Below, one piece after another: positions 52,788-59,083 of a stretch of 59,083 nucleotides of DNA. The DNA comes from Thermoleophilaceae bacterium. GTDB lineage: Bacteria > Actinomycetota > Thermoleophilia > Solirubrobacterales > Thermoleophilaceae. A program made the position numbers and the translations under genes. Location: assembly GCA_036378175.1 (NCBI GenBank), contig DASUWY010000050.1, positions 1-59,083 of the forward strand. The letters run 5' to 3'. The first letter of the stretch is position 1, and every line of letters begins with the position of its first letter. The notes below the pieces were generated by a model. It saw nothing but the letters and a program-made list of their open reading frames with translations. It did not search any database and was not told the origin of the DNA.

Positions 52788-53567
52788 CTAGTCGTCCAGA
52801 TAACCCGCATACAGCGCGAACGCCGCGCCCTGCGGGTCCCTGGCGACCGCCACCTTGAAGGGCCCGACGTCCATCGGCCCCATGATCGTCTCGCCACCCA
52901 GCTCGGCCACCTCGGTCACGCCGGCGTCGATGTCCTGCACCGCGAAGTACACGAGCCAGTTGGGCGGCATTCCCGGCTGCGCGAGACCGCGCGCGCCGCC
53001 GTTGCTGTGGCCGCCGTTCATCACCACGAAATACGGTTCGGGCGAGTGCTCGAACGCCGTCCACTCCCATCCGAACAGGCCGGCGTAGAAGCTCTTCGCG
53101 GCATCGAGGTCTGTCGTGTAGAGCTCGTTCCAGCAGAAGGCGCCGGGCACGTTCACGAGCTCCGCGCCGATCGTCGTCTTCGGCTGCCAGACCATGAAGA
53201 ACGCACCCTGCGGATCCTGGATCACGGCCATCCGGCCCACGTCCATCACGTCGAACGCCGGAGCGTGAACGGTGGCCCCGAGCTCAGCTGCCTTGCCGGC
53301 GGCGTCGTCGGCGCTCTCCACGGTGATGTAGGAGTTCCACAGCGGAGGCACGCCGGCCTCACGCTGCTGCTCGGGCTGGGGTGAGATCGCGGCCACGCTC
53401 TTGCCGTCGAGCTGCTGCATCGAGTAGTAGATGCCGTCGCCCACGGGACGGTCGTCCGCGGTCCAGCCGAACAGGCCCGCGTAGAAGGCCTTCGCGCCCT
53501 CCTGATCGCTGGTGGTCAGATCGACCCAGGAGAAGGTGCCAGGTGTGTACTGCGTGCGTTCGCCCAT
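52788..53567 (-). CDS. Two-domain VOC-family protein
   Basis: A 259-aa protein of two glyoxalase-like modules: PGTFSWVDLTTSDQEGAKAFYAGLFGW and PGAFCWNELYTTDLDAAKSFYAGLFGW. Each ends in a DPQGAFFMVW / DPQGAAFALYAGY strand. This is the pattern of small actinobacterial CFP32-like VOC proteins, whose role is unknown. ATG 53567 is chosen. Upstream codons are Arg/Ala-rich and overlap the EamA gene. It follows the EamA gene by 10 bases and so ends the second oxidase transcription unit. Confidence 0.83.
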   Translation of the reverse strand: MGERTQYTPGTFSWVDLTTSDQEGAKAFYAGLFGWTADDRPVGDGIYYSMQQLDGKSVAAISPQPEQQREAGVPPLWNSYITVESADDAAGKAAELGATVHAPAFDVMDVGRMAVIQDPQGAFFMVWQPKTTIGAELVNVPGAFCWNELYTTDLDAAKSFYAGLFGWEWTAFEHSPEPYFVVMNGGHSNGGARGLAQPGMPPNWLVYFAVQDIDAGVTEVAELGGETIMGPMDVGPFKVAVARDPQGAAFALYAGYLDD

Positions 53568-53577
53568 GTGGCTGACC

Positions 53578-54540
53578 TTACCGAGCGGTGGCCGGGTCCA
53601 CCGTCGCGCCCTCGGCTGCGCCGCCGTTCTGCGCCCCGCGCCAGCGCAACCTGCCCACAGCCGCGGCAAGGCTCGGGGGCAGCCGCCCGTCGGTGGACAG
53701 CCACGAGCCGGCGAGGATGAGGAGCAGGCCCGCTATTGCGCCCGGGCCCGGCCGCTCGCCAAGGATCGCCACGCCGAGCGCCACGGCCACCACCGGATTG
53801 ATGTAGGTGATCACGAGCGCCCGGCCGGCGCCCACCTCGGCGATGAGCATCCCGTAGAACGCCAGCGCGGCCGCTGTGCAGAACAGACCGAGCGCCACCA
53901 CCGATCCCGCCGCGGCGAGCGATGGCGTGCTGCTCGGCGGGTCCGCCAGCGCGACCGGCACGAGCAGGACAGCAGCCACCGCGAGGCTGCCGCCCATGGA
54001 GGCCCGGGGATCGAGGTCGGCCAGGTGGCGCTTCACCACCATCGGCCCGACCGCGTAACAGAACGCGGAGCCGAGAATCGCGAGCGCGCCCAGCAGTTCG
54101 GTGGACCTGCCGGCCACGTCCACGCCCACCAGCGCCACCACTCCCGCAAGTCCCACGAGCAGGCCGATGAGGCGCTTCCGGTCGGGCCGCTCGCTCGCGT
54201 CGAAGCGCAGCGCCAGCACCGCGACGAAGAGCGGAGCCGCCGCGATGATGATCGCCGCGAGCGACGAGGCCACATGCTGCTCGCCCGCTCCGATCAGGGG
54301 CCAGGGGATCACGAACTCGACCACCGCGAACACTGCGAGCCACTTGAAGCGCCCGCGCAGCGACTCGAGCACCCCCGCGCGCCGGGCGAGGGCGAGCAGC
54401 ACCGCCGCGCCCAGGATCACACGCGCAAGGGCCACTGTGGCCGGGGGGACGCCGTCGTCCACGGCGACCTTGATGAAGAGGTACGGGACGCCCCAGAGGA
54501 TCGAGACCGTTGCGAACGCGGTCCAGGCGCGCGGTGTCAT
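53578..54540 (-). CDS. EamA/DMT-superfamily transporter
   Basis: A 320-aa membrane protein with ten predicted helices arranged as two EamA repeats (TAFATVSILWGVPYLFIKVAV starts the first; LGALAILGSAFCYAVGPMVV starts the second). RALVITYINPVVAVALGVAILGERP is a typical DMT signature. It probably exports a metabolite or amino acid, but the substrate is not predictable. ATG 54540 is 10 bases after ctaB, suggesting co-transcription with the oxidase genes. Confidence 0.9.
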   Translation of the reverse strand: MTPRAWTAFATVSILWGVPYLFIKVAVDDGVPPATVALARVILGAAVLLALARRAGVLESLRGRFKWLAVFAVVEFVIPWPLIGAGEQHVASSLAAIIIAAAPLFVAVLALRFDASERPDRKRLIGLLVGLAGVVALVGVDVAGRSTELLGALAILGSAFCYAVGPMVVKRHLADLDPRASMGGSLAVAAVLLVPVALADPPSSTPSLAAAGSVVALGLFCTAAALAFYGMLIAEVGAGRALVITYINPVVAVALGVAILGERPGPGAIAGLLLILAGSWLSTDGRLPPSLAAAVGRLRWRGAQNGGAAEGATVDPATAR

Positions 54541-54550
54541 GGAGCCGAGG

Positions 54551-55459
54551 CTACAGCCGGGCGTCCGCCACCATCGCCGCGAACAGCAGGGCGAGGTAGG
54601 CGAGCGAGAAGAGGTACAGCTTGAGGGCGGTGCGGCGCGCGGCATCGCGGCGGAGCTTGAGCGCCATCGCCGTGAACGCCGAGCCGAGCAGCAGCGCCGC
54701 CACGAGGTACAGCCCGTCGAACACGCCGAAGAAGAACGGCAGCAGCGTTACCGTGACGAGCAGGATCGTGTAGAGCAGGATCTGCCAGCGCGTCTCCTCC
54801 TCACCGCGGACCACCGGCAGCATCGGCACGCCGGCCGACGCGTACTCGTCCTTCATGAGGAGCGACAGCGCCCAGAAGTGCGGCGGGGTCCAGTAGAAGA
54901 CGATCGCGAACAGGTAGATGGCCGTGCCGCTTAGGTGGCCCGTGACCGCCGCCCACGCCACGAGCGGCGGCACCGCGCCGGCGGCGCCGCCGATCACGAT
55001 GTTCTGCGGCGTGCGGCGCTTGAGCCAGAGCGTGTACACGAGCACGTAGCCGAGCAGCCCGGACAGCGCCAGCGATGCGGCGAGCACGTTCACCGTGAGC
55101 GCGAGCAGGGAGAACGAGCAGATGCCGAGCACGATGCCGTAGGTGAGTGCCGCCCACGGCGCCACGCGCCCGGACGGCACCGGCCGGTTGGCGGTACGGG
55201 TCATGCGGGCGTCGATGTCGCGGTCGATGAAGTGGTTGATCGCTCCCGCGCCGCCGGACGCGAGCGCGCCGCCCAGGCAGGTGAGCAGCACGAGCCCGAT
55301 GGACGGCGTGCCGGCCACGTACATCGTGGTGATCGTGGTGAAGAGAAGGAGCGACTGCACCTTCGGCTTCGTCATCTCGAGGGAGTCGGCCACCACCTGG
55401 CGGACGCCCGTGAAGCGTCGCGCGGGTGCGGGCGCGTGGGTGCGGGCTCCGGCCTCCAT
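54551..55459 (-). CDS. ctaB: Protoheme IX farnesyltransferase (heme O synthase)
   Basis: UbiA-superfamily prenyltransferase, 302 aa, that makes heme O from protoheme for aa3 oxidases. The first Asp-rich motif is NHFIDRDIDARMTRTANRP. The other family blocks YTLWLKRRTPQNIVIGGAAGAVPPLVAWAA, YWTPPHFWALSL and DEYASAGVPMLPVVRGEEET are intact. It begins five bases after ctaD, which fits a heme-insertion role for the same operon. Confidence 0.95.
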   Translation of the reverse strand: MEAGARTHAPAPARRFTGVRQVVADSLEMTKPKVQSLLLFTTITTMYVAGTPSIGLVLLTCLGGALASGGAGAINHFIDRDIDARMTRTANRPVPSGRVAPWAALTYGIVLGICSFSLLALTVNVLAASLALSGLLGYVLVYTLWLKRRTPQNIVIGGAAGAVPPLVAWAAVTGHLSGTAIYLFAIVFYWTPPHFWALSLLMKDEYASAGVPMLPVVRGEEETRWQILLYTILLVTVTLLPFFFGVFDGLYLVAALLLGSAFTAMALKLRRDAARRTALKLYLFSLAYLALLFAAMVADARL

Positions 55460-55463
55460 CAGC

Positions 55464-57191
55464 TCAGGTGCCCGGCGCCACCGGCTGCGCCACGCTGCCG
55501 GCCGGACGCCCGGCCGCGGCAACCTCGCGGCGGATGTCCTTCATCGGCTCCGCGCTGCGGATGCGCGGGATCACGTCGAAGTTGTTCTCGGGCGGCGGCG
55601 ACGGCACGAACCACTCCAGGGTGTTCGCGTTCCACGGGTCGTTGCCGGCCTTCTTCCCGACCTTCACGCTGCGCACCGCGTTGAACAGCGTGACGAGGAT
55701 GCCCGCGGCGAGGATGAACGCGCCGATCGTGGAGATCAGGTTCTCAACGTCCCAGCCGTAGCCGGACTGGTAGGTGTAGATGCGCCGCGGCATGCCCTGC
55801 AGACCGAGCGAGTGCTGCACGAGGAAGGTCATGTTGAAGCCGAGGAACATGAGCCAGAACGAGACCTTGCCGAGGGTCTCGTTCATCATGCGGCCGGACA
55901 TCTTCGGGAACCAGTAGTAGAGCCCGGCGAAGATGCCGAACACGCTGCCGCCGAACAGCACGTAGTGGATGTGGGCGACGATGAAGTAGGTGTCCTGCAA
56001 CTGCCAGTCGACGGGGAACACCGCCGACATCACGCCAGAGATGCCGCCGATCACGAACTGGGCGATGAACCCGACCGCGAAGTACATCGGCACCTTCAAC
56101 ACGAGCGCACCGCGCCACATGGTGGCGATCCAGTTGAAGATCTTGATGCCTGTGGGCACAGCGATCGCGAACGACGAGAGCATGAAGAACGCCAGCACCA
56201 CGATCGGGGTGGGCGTGGTGAACATGTGGTGCGCCCACACCAGCATCCCGAGGAACGCGATGGCCGCCGTCGAGGCGGCGATCGCCTTGTAGCCGAACAC
56301 CGGCTTGCGGGAGAACACCGGGATGATCTCCGAGATCATGCCGAACACCGGCAGGATCATGATGTAGACCTCGGGGTGGCCGAAGAACCAGAAGAGGTGC
56401 TGCCAGAGCAGCGGGTCGCCTCCCTGGGCAACGTCGAAGAAGCCGGTGCCGAAGTGGCGGTCGGTGAGCAGCATCGTGACCGCCGCGGCGATCGAGGGCA
56501 GCGCCAGGATCAGCAGGTAGCTGTAGATCAGGATGCCCCAGATGAACAGCGGCATCCGCGCCCACCCCATCCCCTTGGCGCGCATGTTGTGGATCGTGGC
56601 CACGAAGTTGATGGCGCCGAGAATCGAGGAGAGGCCGGTGAGGTGGATCAGGAAGATCCACGCGTCCACGCCGTTCGAGGGGTTGAACGCCGAGTCCGAC
56701 AGCGGCGCATAGAAGGTCCAGCCCGTGTTCGGCGGCGTGAAGAACACCGACGCGTAGAAGAGGATCCCGCCGAAGAGGAGCAGCCAGAATGACAGCGCGT
56801 TGAGCCGCGGGAACGCCATGTCCCGCGCGCCGATCATCAGCGGCACGAAGTAGTTGCCGAAGCCCGCGAGCACCGGCACCACGAACAGGAAGATCATCGT
56901 GGTGCCGTGCATCGTCACGAGCGCCTCGTACGTCTGCGGGTTGATCAGCGTGTTCTGCGACTGCGCGAGCTGCAGCCGCATCATCAGCGCCTCGACGCCT
57001 CCCAGCATGAAGAACAGGAAGGTCGCGTAGATGTACATCAGCCCGATCTTCTTGTGATCGGTGGTGCTGAGCCACGAGAGCCAGCCAGTCTTGCGGTCCG
57101 GCAGCCCCCGCATCGTCACTTCAGGGCGCGGAATGCCCGCGACGCGAGGTCGGGTCAGCGGGCGCTCTCCTACGTACTCCTGTGTCGACAC
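55464..57191 (-). CDS. ctaD: Cytochrome c oxidase subunit I, type A1 (GHPE motif)
   Basis: A 575-aa catalytic subunit of the second oxidase. TMHGTTMIFLFVVP, WAHHMFTTPTP and IVAHIHYVLFGGSVFG give the heme and CuB ligands. Helix VI reads FFGHPEVYIMILPVFG with Gly271-His272-Pro273-Glu274, the D-channel Glu that defines type A1 and contrasts with the YSHP motif of the other ctaD. The N-terminus is of normal length (WLSTTDHKKIGLMYIY near residue 42). The GTG start at 57191 lies 19 bases after ctaC. Confidence 0.97.
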   Translation of the reverse strand: MSTQEYVGERPLTRPRVAGIPRPEVTMRGLPDRKTGWLSWLSTTDHKKIGLMYIYATFLFFMLGGVEALMMRLQLAQSQNTLINPQTYEALVTMHGTTMIFLFVVPVLAGFGNYFVPLMIGARDMAFPRLNALSFWLLLFGGILFYASVFFTPPNTGWTFYAPLSDSAFNPSNGVDAWIFLIHLTGLSSILGAINFVATIHNMRAKGMGWARMPLFIWGILIYSYLLILALPSIAAAVTMLLTDRHFGTGFFDVAQGGDPLLWQHLFWFFGHPEVYIMILPVFGMISEIIPVFSRKPVFGYKAIAASTAAIAFLGMLVWAHHMFTTPTPIVVLAFFMLSSFAIAVPTGIKIFNWIATMWRGALVLKVPMYFAVGFIAQFVIGGISGVMSAVFPVDWQLQDTYFIVAHIHYVLFGGSVFGIFAGLYYWFPKMSGRMMNETLGKVSFWLMFLGFNMTFLVQHSLGLQGMPRRIYTYQSGYGWDVENLISTIGAFILAAGILVTLFNAVRSVKVGKKAGNDPWNANTLEWFVPSPPPENNFDVIPRIRSAEPMKDIRREVAAAGRPAGSVAQPVAPGT

Positions 57192-57210
57192 GTTCTCTGG
57201 CTTCCTCTCG

Positions 57211-58089
57211 TTACTGACCCTCGCCGGCCTTCCGCTGCGCGGCCAGCGCCTGCTGCGACTGCAAGATGGCCTGCCGCTGTCCAGTCAGCCAGGCCTTGAA
57301 CTGATCCGGCGGGACCGCGCGCACCTCGGCGAGCATGTCGGCGTGGTTGTTGCCGCACAGCTCGGCGCACTGCCCCTTGTAGATCCCGGGCTTCGAGATC
57401 TTGAACCACGTGTAGTTGTTGTGGCCCGGGATCGCGTCCGCCTTGCCGCCGAGCTTGGGGATCCACCAGGAGTGGGCGACGTCGGAGGAGTTGATCTGAA
57501 GGATCACCGTGGTGTTGGTGGGCACGACCATCTGGTAGTAGGCGTAGACCGGGCGGTTCTCCGTGAGCCGCGGCGCTCCGATGTAGTCGTAGCGCCAGAT
57601 GTACTGCTGGCCCACCACGTTGATCCGCAGGGCCTTCCCATTCGGCGGGTTCGGCTGGTTGAGCGAAGCGAAATCCTCGCCCGCCAACTGCTGCAGCCCG
57701 TTCGCGCTCGAGTTCGGCGGGTTCTTGATCTTCGGCAGATAGATGAAGGTGATCGCCGCGATCACCGCCACAATCACCGCGGCGCCGATCGTCCAGCCCA
57801 CCTCGAGGGGCGTGTTGCCGTGCACCATCGTCGGCTCCGGGCCGCCGCGCTTGCGCCGGAACTTGACGACGGAGTAGACCAGCAGTCCCTCCACGAGCAC
57901 GAAGATCACGGCGCCCATGATCAGGACGATCGTGTAGAGCGTGCTGATGTCGTTCGCGTTCGGCGAACCACCCGACTCCGGCCTGATCCAGCTCGCGGAC
58001 GCGACCGGCGCGAGGGCGAGCAGGAGCGCGGCGGCTCCCGCCAGCGCAAGGATTAGTGCTCTACGGCGAGGCAAGGCGCGCGGAATCAT
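57211..58089 (-). CDS. ctaC: Cytochrome c oxidase subunit II (aa3 type)
   Basis: A 292-aa subunit II. A signal-like first helix (ALILALAGAAALLLALAPVASA), then two membrane segments, then the CuA cupredoxin domain with SSDVAHSWWIPKLGGK and CAELCGNNHADML. There is no C-terminal cytochrome c, unlike the copy at 35146-36255. This enzyme must therefore receive electrons from a separate carrier. It is the first gene of the ctaC-ctaD-ctaB-EamA-VOC minus-strand series. No clear -10/-35 pair is visible in the 57-base gap upstream. Confidence 0.96.
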   Translation of the reverse strand: MIPRALPRRRALILALAGAAALLLALAPVASASWIRPESGGSPNANDISTLYTIVLIMGAVIFVLVEGLLVYSVVKFRRKRGGPEPTMVHGNTPLEVGWTIGAAVIVAVIAAITFIYLPKIKNPPNSSANGLQQLAGEDFASLNQPNPPNGKALRINVVGQQYIWRYDYIGAPRLTENRPVYAYYQMVVPTNTTVILQINSSDVAHSWWIPKLGGKADAIPGHNNYTWFKISKPGIYKGQCAELCGNNHADMLAEVRAVPPDQFKAWLTGQRQAILQSQQALAAQRKAGEGQ

Positions 58090-58146
58090 AACGACGCCGT
58101 GTTGTCGGAAAGTTGCCGGTGAGCTAGTGGCAAAAGGTGCTTTCGG

Positions 58147-58941
58147 TCACGTCCCGGCGAATCGTGCTTCCCGCTTCTCGACAAACGCGAGCGCGCCCTC
58201 CATGAAGTCGTTCGTCCGGGCGAGCTCGTGCTGGAGCTCGGCCTCCAGGTCGAGCTGCTCCTGCATGTTCGGGAAGAGCATGTTGTTGAGCGCCTTCTTC
58301 GAGCTCGCGTAGGAGCGGGTGGGGCCGCCGGCCATCTTCTCCACGAGTGCGTCCGCCGCGCCCATCAGCGCGTCGTCGGGGTGCACCTGGTTGATCAGCC
58401 CCCACTCGAGCGCCTGGGGCGCGGGCACCCGCTCGCCCAGCAGTGCCATCCCGAACGCGCGGGCCTTGCCCACGGCCGCCGGGACGAACAGCGTGGAGCC
58501 GCCGTCCGGCATCAGCCCGATGTTCACGAAGGCGAGGCCGAAGTAGGCCGACTCAGCAGCGAGCACGAGGTCGCACGCGAACGCGAGCGACGCTCCGATG
58601 CCCACCGCGGGGCCGTTCACCGCCGCCACGATCGGCTTCTCCAGCTCGCGCACCGCCGTGATGATCGGGTGGTAGACGTCCTTGAGCTCCTTGCGGACGT
58701 CGGGGCGGCCGTCGTCCGGATGGGCATCGAAGCCCGCCTTGAGGTCCGCGCCCGAGGAGAAGCCGCGCCCCGCGCCCGTGACCAACACCGCGCGCACCGA
58801 GGGATCCGACGCCTCCTGCTCGAGCACCTGCTTCAGCTCGTGCCCGAACTGCGCGGTCCACGCGTTCAGTGTCTCGGGGCGGTTGAGGGTGAGCCGCCCG
58901 GCGCCGCCGGACTGCTCCCAGATCACGGTCTCGTAGCTCAT
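58147..58941 (-). CDS. Enoyl-CoA hydratase/isomerase family protein (PaaG-like)
   Basis: A 264-aa crotonase-fold protein. VTGAGRGFSSGADLKAGF is the first oxyanion-hole segment with an Asp, and NGPAVGIGASLAFACDLVLAAESAYFG is the second. The order NIGLMPDGGSTLFVPAAVG has Asp where hydratases usually carry Glu, a feature of isomerase-type (PaaG-like) members. The start is ATG 58941 (MSYETVIWEQSGG), since upstream in-frame codons do not fit the family. It is divergent from the gene at the window end, with a 46-base shared promoter region. Confidence 0.88.
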   Translation of the reverse strand: MSYETVIWEQSGGAGRLTLNRPETLNAWTAQFGHELKQVLEQEASDPSVRAVLVTGAGRGFSSGADLKAGFDAHPDDGRPDVRKELKDVYHPIITAVRELEKPIVAAVNGPAVGIGASLAFACDLVLAAESAYFGLAFVNIGLMPDGGSTLFVPAAVGKARAFGMALLGERVPAPQALEWGLINQVHPDDALMGAADALVEKMAGGPTRSYASSKKALNNMLFPNMQEQLDLEAELQHELARTNDFMEGALAFVEKREARFAGT

Positions 58942-58987
58942 CAGTGCTCCAGGTCGAGGGTTTGGGCCCGCAAATATCCTCGATTCG

Positions 58988-59083
58988 ATGCTGATCGACG
59001 CGCTCGACTGGCTTGGCCACTCCGGATTCCGGCTGCGCGCCGGGCGCTCCATCGTCTACATCGACCCGTACCGGGTGGCTTCG
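58988..59083 (+). CDS. Metallo-beta-lactamase-fold hydrolase (UlaG-like), 3' truncated by the window end
   Basis: Only the first 32 codons are present: MLIDALDWLGHSGFRLRAG, then RSIVYIDPYRVAS. The WLGHSGFRL strand-turn and the YIDPY strand are the usual beginning of UlaG-like metal-dependent hydrolases, which precede the HxHxDH zinc motif with such an N-terminus. The metal motif lies beyond the window, so the call rests on the N-terminus only. Confidence 0.65.
   Translation, partial: MLIDALDWLGHSGFRLRAGRSIVYIDPYRVAS

Overview
The window is gene-dense, visibly very G+C-rich chromosomal DNA with GTG/TTG starts and many 1-8 base gene overlaps. Gene content (GuaB3, OpcA, a SigB/SigF-type sigma factor, a c-di-AMP riboswitch before a secreted M23 protein, two aa3-type oxidase loci) points to Actinomycetota. 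I infer the class Thermoleophilia (Solirubrobacterales-like), but no rRNA or marker tree is available to prove it. No tRNA, rRNA, insertion sequence, integrase or CRISPR array is visible. Both window ends cut genes.

Layout. 1-7091 (+): a truncated PfkB sugar kinase, an orphan SigB/SigF-family sigma factor behind a structured leader, guaB3-guaA, a membrane-anchored beta-propeller protein and two small proteins. 7110-8524 (-): a secreted M23 endopeptidase controlled by a ydaO-type (c-di-AMP) riboswitch. 8743-22607 (+): a core-metabolism stretch rplM-rpsI-glmM, dtxR/mntR-mntH, glmS-acpS-nnr-alr-cca-corA-HIT-enoyl-CoA hydratase, cspA and infA. 22705-30152 is mixed: secreted and membrane proteins of unknown role, a cupin, a lipoprotein, a GT4 glycosyltransferase, a cytochrome c-cupredoxin fusion and a GspE/PilB ATPase. 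30112-36255 (-): SDR and inositol monophosphatase genes at the end of a caa3 oxidase operon (ctaC-ctaD-USP-ctaE-small peptide). 37960-49920 (+): a complete oxidative/non-oxidative pentose-phosphate cluster (ROK kinase, tkt, tal-pgi fusion, gnd, zwf, opcA, pgl) followed by a GH15 trehalase-like enzyme. 49962-52787 (+): VOC, flavoprotein and YbdK genes. 52788-58941 (-): a second oxidase operon (ctaC-ctaD-ctaB) followed by EamA and VOC genes, plus an enoyl-CoA hydratase.

How the genes work together: glmM and glmS supply UDP-GlcNAc precursors, alr supplies D-alanine, and the riboswitch-controlled M23 enzyme remodels the wall. The pentose-phosphate cluster converts glucose (ROK kinase, possibly fed by trehalose hydrolysis) to NADPH and pentoses. 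The two oxidases differ in proton-channel type: 33221-35131 has the YSHP motif of type A2 and 55464-57191 has the GHPE motif of type A1. The cytochrome c-cupredoxin protein is a plausible soluble or lipid-anchored electron donor.

Most noteworthy non-gene signals: (i) two diverged copies of an unassigned structured element (minus strand 4953-5030, plus strand 24335-24412) whose central hairpin keeps its shape by compensatory changes; (ii) 7-bp GTAGGGA-type tandem repeats, potentially G-quadruplex forming, directly after stop codons at four loci and always in the sense direction; (iii) an 8-bp repeat expansion inside the c-di-AMP riboswitch; (iv) terminator-like hairpins jammed against the starts of rplM and glmS; (v) 26- and 34-codon membrane-peptide genes linked to oxidase subunit genes; (vi) a ribosomal protein S9 with an acidic N-terminal extension longer than S9 itself.
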